64,000 nucleotides of DNA from Paragordius varius (taxonomy: Eukaryota; Nematomorpha), in the NCBI GenBank assembly GCA_964247055.1, contig OZ176050.1:13826001-13890000 (forward strand). The letters run 5' to 3'. Shown piece by piece: positions 24,316 to 34,191 of the stretch (within the stretch, counting starts at the first letter, position 1; the number at the start of each line of letters is the position of its first letter). The notes below the pieces were generated by a model. It ran no database searches and was not told the DNA's origin. It saw only the letters and a list, made by a program, of their open reading frames with translations. A program made the position numbers and the translations under genes.

Positions 24316-25376
24316 TTATACGTAAATGGCTGGCAACTTTTCCTGTGCATTCACATTAATGTACGGCACAATTTGTTTTTTTTCATCTAAAGCTTGACGT
24401 AAATCGATGGATTTATCCAATGGATTTATACAATGCATAAGGTTTTTTGGAACATAACGAACTGATCTGGTGCCTCGCATTTCAATATCTGGTTCCGGGA
24501 TACTCGATCGACAAACCACGCTTAAAATATTTTTCTTGTGAGTCTCATTTTCAGCCATATTCAACATTGATAGGGCTAAATGATTGTTTGTAACTAGTTA
24601 GGTAAAACAAGATAAAAGTTTTATAAACATATATAAACAATAAAAGATCACAAATTTTGAGGCTAATGAAGGATGGAAAAAATTATTTTATAAAACTAAT
24701 TGAAACTCAACCCAAAATGTGTTTAACAACTGCTCATATCCACGAATGGCTGCATTCATAAACAGTAAAAAACTGGTGTGTTTAGTTATAAAATATGTGA
24801 TGGTTGCTAAATACTCAATTTTAACATTGTTAACCCTTGGGCCGCATATGGGCCTCCAAAAATTATATACAGTAACTAGGATAAAATGTTAAATTTTGTT
24901 TGCATTTAACAGCCATAGATTTCAAATCTAATAAAATTATTAATGCATACACATATTTATAAATTATGAATGCAGTTCGCCGGCATTATTGAGTTAAAAA
25001 TGAGACCAGCAATTGTGTGTTGGACACCCATGGATTAAATATATATATATATATATAATATATAGAAGATAAGTTTTTAAATTTTTTTAACTATTCCAAA
25101 AAACTCTACCGTACAATTTTAAAAATGTATTTACTCAAATCATCCTTGAATCATTCCTTATAACTCGAATTTCAATTTTGCAGAAGGGACCAAAATGTAT
25201 GGTTTGATTGTTCTCTTATTGGTAAAGAAATATACAAATTAATATAAATATTATATCTAAAATTAGTGTAACAAATACATTGTTTATGAATAAAAATACT
25301 TAATTTTTGGATTCGGGTGCGATCTAAAAGAATGAAACGACCATTGTCAATCTGATAACTGCATTCTAATTGTAGA

Positions 25377-25410
<34 letters not shown>

Positions 25411-25935
25411 GTAATGTACAAATATAAAGACAAATTTTTTTTCCAAAAGACAACATACTTATTTTAAACCATAATTTATCTTATAAAAAACATTAAATTA
25501 CAATCGTAACATACATAAATGAATGTTTTACCAACTTAAATTACTATATTAAACTTTGTAGTTTAAAACAATGAGTTATTTAACAATCAAAATTTTGCCT
25601 TTTTGAAAAAAATATTTGTCTTTATATTTTCACGTTATGTCCGTATATTTTCAATTTTTACTGAATTTTTAAATAAAGAAATACAAAAAAAACAAATATA
25701 TTTTTGATAAAAGAAAACCGTGCCATCTCAAGTAAAGGCAATGTTAGTGAAATAGGAAACTGGGATGTGGATTGCTAACACACTTAATTGTAATTAAATT
25801 AAAAGAGTTAAGTATTATATTATCTTGATAAAAAAAATTATTTAATGATTTACTTCTCTGTATTTCTTTCCACCCACTTTGATCAGATAAAACTAGCATC
25901 CAGAAGAATAGAATCAACATAACACACTTTGACAT
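24316..25935 (-). CDS. small secreted-protein gene A (4 exons; 1-bp deletion in exon 3)
   Basis: Paralog of the gene at 31027-32908. Minus-strand exons are 25935-25854, 25365-25300, 25214-25135 and 24593-24316, all joined in phase 1. Exon 1 encodes a signal peptide (MSKCVMLILFFWMLVLS). Exon 2 encodes KCSYQIDNGRFILLDRTRI, exon 3 NNQTIHFGPFCKIEIRVIRN, and exon 4 a conserved tail with EPDIEMRGTRSV and VNAQEKLPAIYV. Relative to the paralog, exon 3 is 80 bp instead of 81. One base is missing near 25144-25145, which brings a TGA in frame just before the donor. Yet exon 4 stays open and conserved, and joining exon 2 directly to exon 4 keeps the frame. The gene may therefore be a recent pseudogene, make a truncated protein, or be spliced without exon 3. 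The protein family is unrecognised; an extracellular role is inferred from the signal peptide and Cys residues. Confidence 0.7.
25379..25407. repeat. (TA)n microsatellite
   Basis: A TA run inside intron 1 of gene A, adjoining the partial MITE at 25418. Confidence 0.85.
25418..25660. mobile_element. family A MITE, left end truncated
   Basis: The left arm begins within aaatataaagacaaat. The right arm is full (aatatttgtctttatattttcacg…ccgtatattttcaatttttactg). It lies in intron 1 of gene A. Confidence 0.65.
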
Positions 25936-25977
25936 AATTTGGAAAAATGGGCACTCTTAGCTAAATGATGAGCCCAC

Positions 25978-26021
25978 CGCTTATATAGTTATCCTACGAT
26001 CGATTGATTGGTAAATATTTG
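25978..26021 (-). promoter_or_regulatory. core promoter of secreted gene A (TATA and CCAAT)
   Basis: On the minus strand a TATATAA box lies at 25987-25981, about 46-52 bp before the ATG. A GTAGGATAA block lies just upstream and a CCAAT box at 26011-26007. The same ordered block precedes paralog B at the same distance from its ATG, while intron and intergenic sequence between the copies has diverged. This suggests a short 5' UTR. Confidence 0.6.
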
Positions 26022-26245
26022 TGTGAATGTAGTTGTAGAGTGTTTATTTGCATATTTTGTTATTTTTATTTTTTTATAATATTAACCGGTTTTATTCATT
26101 CGCTTAAAACCTATTAATACATTTTGAATTGAAAGGAGTCTATATTTATTCAAAGCAAATATTATTGATGGTTTTATCTGATGAAATAAATCATTTTGGC
26201 AAATATCTTATGTAAGTGTATAGAAAAACAACTAAAATTCTAATT

Positions 26246-26502
26246 TCAATAAAAACTGAAATTATACGACAAAACGTAAAAATATAAAGACAAATATTTT
26301 TTTTAAAGGACAACCATACATTTTTAAACCTTTACCATTTTTTGTGTTCTTGTTATTTTTATATATAAATAAAAAACAATTGTAAAATATATCATTGATT
26401 TTACCATTATATACATATATATCAAGGTTTAAAAAGTATGGTTGTCTTTTAAAAAATATTTGTCTTTTAAATTGTACGTTTTGGTCCGTATATAATTTCA
26501 GA
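26246..26502. mobile_element. family A MITE
   Basis: Both arms are present: actgaaattatacgacaaaa with taaaaatataaagac, and the inverse …gtacgttttggtccgtatataatttcag. It lies upstream of the gene A promoter. Confidence 0.75.
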
Positions 26503-26773
26503 ATATGTGTTCGTTAAAAAAATGAAACGGTTTTGCGTTATATATTTTGATTAATTGTAGGGTACATTTGATATTTTGGGTCGTGCTGCATGATATACGA
26601 CGAATCTATCAATATATTTAAAAATATAAGATATTCCGTCAAATTGCGTAGAATCATTTAACTGCAATTTATCGAGGGATCTTACTTTGCCTTATAACAG
26701 GTTTAACAAAGAAAAAATATCAGCGAAAATGATGAACATTTAATTTGATACAGGCCCGATTTCCTTCATATAA

Positions 26774-27045
26774 TATACCAATTACAATTTAAATTCACCC
26801 TTAACTTAAGTTCACCCTCTAACAATTCAAGTTCACCCTCAAATTATATGTTTTTCAGGATTAAAAATTGGCTATATTTTTATTAAAAAAAAATTTGTTT
26901 TAATTTAAAATAATACTGAGCAAATAACATGCCATAAAGATATAAATTATATTTATGATGAGTTATTTTAGTTCGAAAACACATAATTTATTTTTAGGAT
27001 GAATTTGAATTGTTCAAGGGTGAATTCGAACTGTAAATGGTATAT
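26774..27045. mobile_element. foldback-like element, family B (copy B1)
   Basis: The left end is TATACCAATTACAATTTAAA followed by ttcaccctt-type units. The right end is the inverse, ending GGTGAATTCGAACTG TAAATGGTATAT. The centre is AT-rich, with aattatatttatgatgagtt and a cataatttattttta stretch. It belongs to the 21-bp-unit family described in the findings. Confidence 0.7.
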
Positions 27046-27148
27046 CAACTACAAACATCCACACAAGAGGCCAAAACATAGTTCCTCATTAATCATTTCG
27101 AATCAGGTCTAATCTCGAGCCTGGTAAAAGCACGGAATGGATTATTAC

Positions 27149-27393
27149 CAGATGCGTAGCTTGCATTTCTGGCGCCCCGTGTATGAATCCATGATGGCGA
27201 CCCCTTCTTTCCATGCGAATACCTCTTGCAGTTTAAAAAAATAATTAAATTAAACCGTAGAAATGGGTGATTTTTTATGTATTCCACTTTAAAATAATAC
27301 AGTTAAATAACTATTGTTAGAAAATAAAATCAGGGGCCCCTTCAACTATGGCGCCCGGTGCATTGGCCCCTTCCCCTCTTAACTACGCTTCTG
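27149..27393. mobile_element. short non-autonomous hAT element
   Basis: 245 bp with ends CAGATGCGTAGC…/…CTACGCTTCTG that are inverted repeats. It is flanked by the 8-bp duplication ATTATTAC / ATTACTAC (7 of 8). The inside is richer in G+C than the surroundings (ggcgccccgtg, gcgcccggtg) and carries no transposase. Confidence 0.75.
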
Positions 27394-27462
27394 ATTACTA
27401 CTAAAACAAAAGGCTGTTGAATTTTTCATTTACTAGAAGCATATGGTGTGTTCTCTATCGAT

Positions 27463-28320
27463 TAAAAAAATTAAAATTGTAATTTGTGATAAAGTATGGT
27501 CTCTGTAGTAAACCACACAATCTCTAAAACCTTGAATATAAGAGTTATAGGATGGGCTCAAACTCGGCAACAATTGGCGGAAGCATTCCATGTTTTACAA
27601 AAAATGATGACTCGAGAAATGGGTCCCAAACAATATGAATAAGCGGCTAATCAAAAATCGTACGGTTGCTTGTAAAATTCTTATGTACGCGTCAAAAAAT
27701 ATATAATTTTTGCATCGAATTGTGACGGGTGATAAAAAATGGTTTTTTTGCAACTCCAAGGCGGAAAATTGTGACTTTCATTGCCCACCCGGTCATCAAC
27801 ATCAATGCCATTTTAATTCGTCAAATGACCGTGCTTTATGTCTGATGGAAGCAGGGAGATTCTGTTTAAACATTTGAAGTCTGGGGGGGGGACCTTTAAT
27901 CGATGTTATCGGCTAAATATACCAAATTACAAACATGCATTAACTAAAATCGGGGGCCAGAAAACATAGCAAAATATGCATATTGCACAATAAAAAGCAG
28001 AGTAATTTAAATCGCTTAGAAGGGAACTCCGCATCCGTTGAACTCTCCTGACTTAGCACCATGAACCTCGTATCAATAAGGCTCACTCTTGCAGAGGGCA
28101 TTTCGATAATAATTTTGACTACGTTGAAAAATGGCTAGACAATTTTTTTTGCAAAAGACAATTAGATTTTTTAGGCACAGCATTCGTGTATTACGTGAGA
28201 GATAAGCAAAAGGTGTAGAAGCCGAGGTACAATATTTAAATGAAATAAATAATTGTTTATTTGATTACAAAATTACATGTTTACCAAAAAAAACAGTAAA
28301 AACTTATGAATAGATCTGAT
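27463..28320 (+). pseudogene. mariner-family transposase fossil
   Basis: A decayed DD34D mariner transposase on the plus strand. Recognisable in order across shifting frames are: TRQQLAEAFHV (helix-turn-helix side); FLHRIVTGDKKWFF with the first catalytic Asp, near 27705; a CPPGHQHQ segment; an HNPLNSPDLAPSD-like stretch near 28040; and YVEKWLDNFF near 28120. Order and motifs match irritans/mauritiana-type mariners, by memory. Several frameshifts and stops make it inactive. Terminal inverted repeats were not found, so the ends are approximate. Confidence 0.75.
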
Positions 28321-30781
28321 TTATCTTAAAGCCTAAATATGGGGAAACCTAATGATTAGAATGATAATTAGTGTAAGGTTTTGTGGGGTAAAAAACTCAT
28401 TATAGGAGGGTCTACTCTATTTTTTTAGTTCGCTTTCTTTTAAATCTATTTAGCACCAATACCCATTATAACAAACAGCTGATATTAAATCAAAAATTTG
28501 CTAGCAAAGTAATCAAAAACATTCTAAACTTAATTAATCTTTATTTATTCACTGTTTTTTCAGCGATTAGAACAATTTGGTTAAATAATAATTTTTATCA
28601 ATCTTACATTATTCAAAAAATAATTGCATAGACCACGTTAAATGGAATGCATATATAAGATATTGGCCAGTATCATTTGTAAGATATTTATATCTAAAAA
28701 ATTAGTAATGAACATTTATTTGAATTTTGATTTTATAAATAAAAGGAACCTAATTAATATTTTGAGGAAAAGGCGTCCGTTTGCCTATGTCTGTTAAGCT
28801 TATTCTTTAATAGTAATTAATTTTGATGTGATTATTATCTCGGAAGTAGTAGAATCAACTTGGACATAGCATTCTGGAATACATATCTTTGCGAGTTGAT
28901 GGTTCAAATGTGCTTTAAGCTCTTAAATCTGATCTAATTTTCTTACTTAGACCGCCTGACTAACATTGTCGCTTTTTCAATATTATCGGCTTACATCCCA
29001 AGAGGCTAAATAGTTTGATATGCAGCAGGGTATTAATTTTTGAAAGGGGCCTTGTTTGAGCTAAATATACTCTAGCTTATCATCTTTTTGATCTTATGTT
29101 CCCACTGTATACTAAGCATATATTAATGGGCGATCAATTATGCATTTTGTCTGTGAGAGAACAACATTCACTGAAACAAACGACCTATTAAGACTTCTAC
29201 ATATAATGAAAACGAAAGCATCAAATAGAAACTGAAAATTAAGCTCAAAAAAATTTTAGTTGATTAAAACAGCCAATTTATCGATACAGCAGGGTATGTC
29301 TACCACATAACTTAACTGGGATCAAATAATTTTATAAACTGCAACGGAAAAAATGCGACAATTAAACACAAATAAATCCCTTCTTCGAAACAAGAAGTTT
29401 TTCGATTCCAGCAAAAAGTGCGTATTAGAAACAATAGTTTTTCAGCAACGCACTCTAGTTGTGAGTCCTGGACCCTCAAGAAAACTGATTACAACAAAAT
29501 AAACGCATATAAAATATTAATTTTACTTAACAGTTATTGCAGGTATAATTTTTTGCTCCGATATGAATGTGCTTAACTGAGAGGTTAAAAGATCATCAAC
29601 ACACCACATATGTTTTTTTAAAAATGAAATCGGGCATTTAACACTTCCATACCTTTTCACCTTGTAGTTTACATTTTGGATTGGTAAATAATCAAATATT
29701 GTTCTCCGGTATTAGATAAAAAGGCTCATATTTTTACACTTTTGTGTCTAGCGTCTAAAATTTACACAGCTTCACTATGGAACAGCTGTTATTAAAATAA
29801 AATTATTTTTGGTGTTGAAACGTCTGAAAGCTCTTTAAAGTTAATTATCAATTAATAACCATAAAATATATCAAAGAAAAGAATGGCGGTATTTTTTAAA
29901 TTTTTACATTTTTACAAAAAAATTGCAGAATGGGCCTAATTGGCTAAAGAAAGCATATTTTTAAATTCGCTCAATACCTTGATTACTTAAAATATTTGAA
30001 TTTCAAATTGCTCTGAGATATGAAACTACCCCAAAAATATTGGAGCGTTAACCAACCAATCAAATTAAACGTTTTTAAAGGCACCCCGGCGCTAATCAAG
30101 CCTGTAAAACCAATTTTATAATAAAAATATTTTATACTATGATAAATTTTTTTTATACCTGTTTGAAGATGTTTCAAAAACACCTGGAAATGTAATTTTA
30201 TCGACAGGTTAAGTCTTGAAATCGACTGTAAAGAATTTCAATACTAATCTCCAAATCCAATCATTATATATAAAAATGAAACGATGCTAATAATATTTAT
30301 TTTTTAATAGACTTTGGATATCATAATTGTATAGCTAACACTAATGTTTATATAAATTAAAAATCTCCAAATTAATTTCTGTCAAATCAATGCCCAATGG
30401 TGTTATCTCCAAACTTAGAGCTTTTGATTTTAGTATTGTCTATAAATATAAAATATAAAAAAACAATTATACTATAGATGTATGATAATATAAACATGTA
30501 TTCTATAAAATAATCTAAATCAAAATTTTTTGATGGTCATAAAAGTAAATTGATATTTATTACATAAAATAATGTTTTTTTTGGAATGAAAGTTTTCGTA
30601 TAATATTAATAATATAATTAAATTGCTAAATGTAATTGGCATTAGCTTTTCACAAATGTATATTTAAACGATAAATTATACTCTAGAAAGTTTAATTAAG
30701 ATAAAAAAGTGATTTACTTGTGTGTTTGTGCCTCATGTTTTTATTTATGTTTTGCTTATAAATACGCTGAACAACCTAAAA
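28321..30781. other. intergenic, old dispersed repeats, no gene seen
   Basis: 28395-28520 is similar to 19430-19560. 29930-30030 is similar to the reverse complement of 20170-20310. Open frames here, such as 29983-30183, lie inside these repeats and match no family. Confidence 0.5.
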
Positions 30782-30957
30782 CAGAGATGTCCAACACACG
30801 GTTTTTCGGTTCCCCGAGAGTGCTCAAAAAATGTCAAAATAATGAAAACTTGGATTTCAATCATAATTTACGATTATTTAGATAAACCATCGAAAATTGA
30901 GAAAAAAACCTAAAATAATCAAAACAGCCAGGAGGATAAATGTGTTAGACACCCTGG
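30782..30957. mobile_element. short non-autonomous hAT element
   Basis: The ends are CAGAGATGTCCAACAC and the inverse GTGTTAGACACCCTGG. They match the common hAT terminal style CAGnGnTGTCCAA. Flanking 8-bp sequences ACCTAAAA and ACCTATAA agree at 7 of 8. The 63-codon open frame spanning it at 30722 is therefore not a gene. Confidence 0.65.
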
Positions 30958-31026
30958 ACCTATAAAACCCCAAAATATATTATTAATAAGTATTAATGCA
31001 TTATAATTCAGCTAAACTTAAATTAT

Positions 31027-32908
31027 TCATTTTACATAAATAGCAGGGAAGTTTTCACGGGCATTTACATCAATGTAAGACGAAATTTTATTATCTTCGT
31101 CTAAAGTTTGTCGGAAAGCAAGAGATTTATCAAACGGATTAAAACATTGCATAGGTTTTTTTGGTAAATCTTGAATTATTCTAGTTCCCCGCATTTCGAT
31201 GTCTGGCACACTTATTTGTGGATTACACACCACACTTAAAACATTTTGTTTGTGAGCAGTCTCATTCGCCTCTATATCCAACATTGACAGGGCTAGATGA
31301 TTGCTAGTAACTATTTAACAAGAATAAGGATTTAGTTTTAAAAATAGGTAATATAATAAAGAATTTTATGGCAACCGTGTAATTTTAAGGTGTGTTTTTT
31401 ATATAACCTACCCATCGTTTTGGGTAGCTAAAGGAAATATAAATAAAACATTTACTAATAATCATCTTGTGGGAAAAAATCCGGAATTTCTGCAACAGAA
31501 TATTAGTCTACTTTTAATTATATCTTTTAAGTAAAAATGGAAATTATACGGATACGTAAAAATATAAAGACAAATATTTTTATTTAAAAGACTACCATAC
31601 CTTTTCAAACCTTATTTTATTTTATTAAAACCACTTAAAAACAATTGTAAAATATGTCATTGATTGTGTTACCAATATAAGTCTCTATTTTATACACTTA
31701 TATTTAATATGATTAAGTTTTAAAATAGTATGATTGTCTTTTAAAAAAAAATTTTGTCTATTTATATTTTTACATTTTGTCCGTATATTCAGTTTTTACT
31801 GTAGGTACAGTATAAATTGTAATTATACTGACTTAATTTAAAAGTAAAAGACAATTTTTTGAAAAAAAGACAGTCCTGCATTTTAAAACCTGATATTTTC
31901 CATGTAATCAAAATTAATGCAATTTTTGATTATTTAAGTTCCAATTTATACTAATAATTTCGCAACTTAAAAAGATGAAAAATATTTAAAAATGTGGTTG
32001 TTTCTAAAAAATTTTTGTTATGTTTAAAATTTTGTTTGTATAATTTTAATTTTTATTGTAATCCACCGTTGGTTTAAAAAATTTCTCAAAGTGCAGAGAA
32101 AAAATATATTTACTTAGGTTATCTCTTGAATCGTTCCTGATAATGCGAATACGAAGTTTGCAGAACATACCAAAATACATAGTTTGATTATTTTCTGTTA
32201 AAAATATTATGATAAAAACTAAATGTAATATACACAAGTTGTGTAAAAATAAACCAAATAAAATTGAAATTAATGTAAATTTATTTTAATTAAAAATAAT
32301 TAAAAATATTTATTAATTTGTAATCAGGGTAAACCAAAGATATTTACTTAATTTTAGGATTTTGGTGCGATTTAAGGGAATAGGACGGCCATTGTCAATC
32401 TGATACCTGCATTCTGGTAAAAATAATTATATTATATTTTCATTTAAATTGATTCTGACTAAAAATGCTTGATATGTTTAAAAATTTAAGCCCTATTTCT
32501 TAAATTATATACCATTTACAGTTCAAATTCACCCTTGAACAATCCGATTCGCCTTCAAGCAATTCAAATTCACTCTTGAACAATAATTACCCTAAAATAA
32601 ATTATCTGTTCTTTAAAATTAAAAACTACCTATATTTTTTTATGAAATGAAATTTTGTTTAAAATTAATATATAATACTGCAAAAAATATTAAACTATGC
32701 CATAAGCATATGTTAATGATGAATTATAAGCTCGAAAACACACAATTTATATTTAGGGTGAATTTGAATTGTTCAAGGGTGAATTTGAATTGTAAAATAA
32801 AAAAATTCTAATAAGATATATGACAGCAAGCTTACTTCTCAGTATTTCTTCTCGATTTTGCGCAAATGTAGCAACTACCAAGAATAAAATAATTATATAT
32901 TTTTGCAT
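31027..32908 (-). CDS. small secreted-protein gene B (4 exons, intact)
   Basis: Minus-strand exons are 32908-32836, 32413-32348 (66 bp), 32194-32114 (81 bp) and 31310-31027. All three introns are phase 1 with GT/AG ends, giving about 167 residues. The first 16 or so (MQKYIIILFLVVATFAQ) form a signal peptide. The mature part has four Cys (in KCRY, MFCKL, VVCNP and MQCFN) and conserved blocks YQIDNGR, NNQT, IRNDSRDNL, NHLALSML, PDIEMRGTR and VNARENFPAIYV. Gene A shows the same blocks in the same exons, which supports the model strongly. The two internal exons are phase-symmetric, so skipping either keeps the frame. I do not recognise the family, and no catalytic motif is visible. An extracellular role is inference. 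No transmembrane segment follows the signal peptide. Confidence 0.8.
31529..31801. mobile_element. family A MITE in intron 3 of gene B
   Basis: Left arm agtaaaaatggaaattatac and right arm …ttttgtccgtatattcagtttttactg|ta, both standard for the family. Confidence 0.75.
31808..32058. mobile_element. family A MITE, diverged, next to the previous copy
   Basis: Starts TA|CAGTATAAATTGTAATTATA and ends …aatttttattg|ta. It is more diverged than its neighbour and separated from it by only six bases. It also lies in intron 3 of gene B. Confidence 0.6.
32507..32796. mobile_element. foldback-like element, family B (copy B2) in intron 1 of gene B
   Basis: Left: tataccatttacagttcaaa followed by ttcacccttgaacaa units. 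Right: inverse gtgaatttgaattgttcaag units ending gaattgtaaa. Confidence 0.75.
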
Positions 32909-32949
32909 AATTCGTAATGCAAAGAAATAGTAAGTGAAACAACCAACCC

Positions 32950-32982
32950 TCTCTATATTTATCCTACAAACCTATTGGTAAG
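32950..32982 (-). promoter_or_regulatory. core promoter of secreted gene B (TATA-like and CCAAT)
   Basis: On the minus strand a TAAATATA box lies at about 32962-32955, 47-54 bp before the ATG. GTAGGATAA is directly upstream and CCAAT lies at 32979-32975. The order and spacing match gene A. Confidence 0.55.
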
Positions 32983-33314
32983 TAAATATTCAATTAAAGA
33001 GAGTTTTGATTAATCTGCTAGTTAACAACATTATTACAATATGAACAGTGAACACTTACTTTTCCAGTATATTCCAGTTCTATCAGATTTTAAACTTTTA
33101 AATTCGGTGTTCAAGGACATCCCAATGACTTCTTTTGTCAATATATATTTAATGTATTTCACTTTACTAATAAAGTATTTTGAAAATCGTTTAATTTTAA
33201 TAAAAAAAGTGAACTATTAAAAAAACACAAAAAATGAGAAAAATTTAAAACTGTTTAAACGTTAGACTTAGTAATAATCTTTATGAAAGTTAAAGTTATG
33301 ATACAATTATTTTA

Positions 33315-33576
33315 CAGCAAAAACTTAAATTATACGGACAAAACGTAAAAATATAAAGACAAATATTTTTTTAAAAGACAACCATACTTTTTTAAGTCTT
33401 GATTATTTTGAATATAAATCATTGTTAAAAATTGTAAAGTATTAAATAGAGATTTATATTGGTGCCACATTTCATAATTGTAAGTAAATTATTTATATGG
33501 GGAAAACTAAGGTTTAAAAAAGTATGGTTGTCTTTTAAAGAAATACATTTTATCCTTATAATTTTAGTATTTACTG
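33315..33576. mobile_element. family A MITE, complete
   Basis: 262 bp: TA|CAGCAAAAACTTAAATTATA with ggacaaaacgtaaaaat following, to …atttactg|TA. Confidence 0.8.
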
Positions 33577-34050
33577 TAAATTGGCGCCCGAAGCCCCAAC
33601 TCAATAATAACTGTAATTAAATATTTTTGCGTGTAAACTTAATTTTAGTTGCTAATGCTCTAATTTATATCCCATAATTAGTCCTATAGACTTGTAAAAT
33701 CACGATGTTTTTAACAAAATATTTTATCGATCGTCAATGGCAAAAAAAGCCCTTACCCCGCATAATGGTTAAAAATACGTGTATAATTTAAGTAAAAATC
33801 TTAAATTATCTTCATGGTCAAAAAATTAATTATTTTCAAAATGCGCAGCTATGGAGAACAACCTTAAATTTTATTAAAATCGTGACCTAATATATATATA
33901 TTAAATCAACGTTAAATGTTACAAAATTAGTTAGTTAATGTAATTTGTTACGCTTTGTACTATAATTTACTTAATTAAGGGACATTTAAATGCAAATATC
34001 AGTCAATCCATGGAACTTACTAGTAATAAAACGCCAAATTGTAAATTTAA

Positions 34051-34056
34051 TTTATT
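34051..34056 (-). terminator. possible polyadenylation signal of the MORC2 gene
   Basis: AATAAA on the minus strand, about 136 bp past the stop codon. A second one lies at 34078-34073. In such AT-rich DNA this is weak evidence. Confidence 0.3.
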
Positions 34057-34191
34057 ATAATAAGATATTCCATTTATTTTGTGACATGATGGCATAGAAC
34101 AATGGATATATGTAAAATGATTATAAAATATTTTGTTTAAATTATAGTAGATAATAATAATTTTATAGTTTAATAATGTGTAATGATTATT

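Larger units (their letters stand above)
33000..34191. other. intergenic between gene B and the MORC2 gene
   Basis: Contains the MITE at 33315-33576 and the 3' flank of the MORC2 gene. Nothing else is recognised. Confidence 0.5.

Noticed and set aside
24825-25037. Possible hAT element with a GTTGGACACCC right end
   Set aside because: The right end resembles a hAT terminus, but no matching left terminus or 8-bp duplication was found.
30722-30913. 63-codon plus-strand open frame
   Set aside because: It spans a short hAT element and has no start context, homology or neighbour that supports it.
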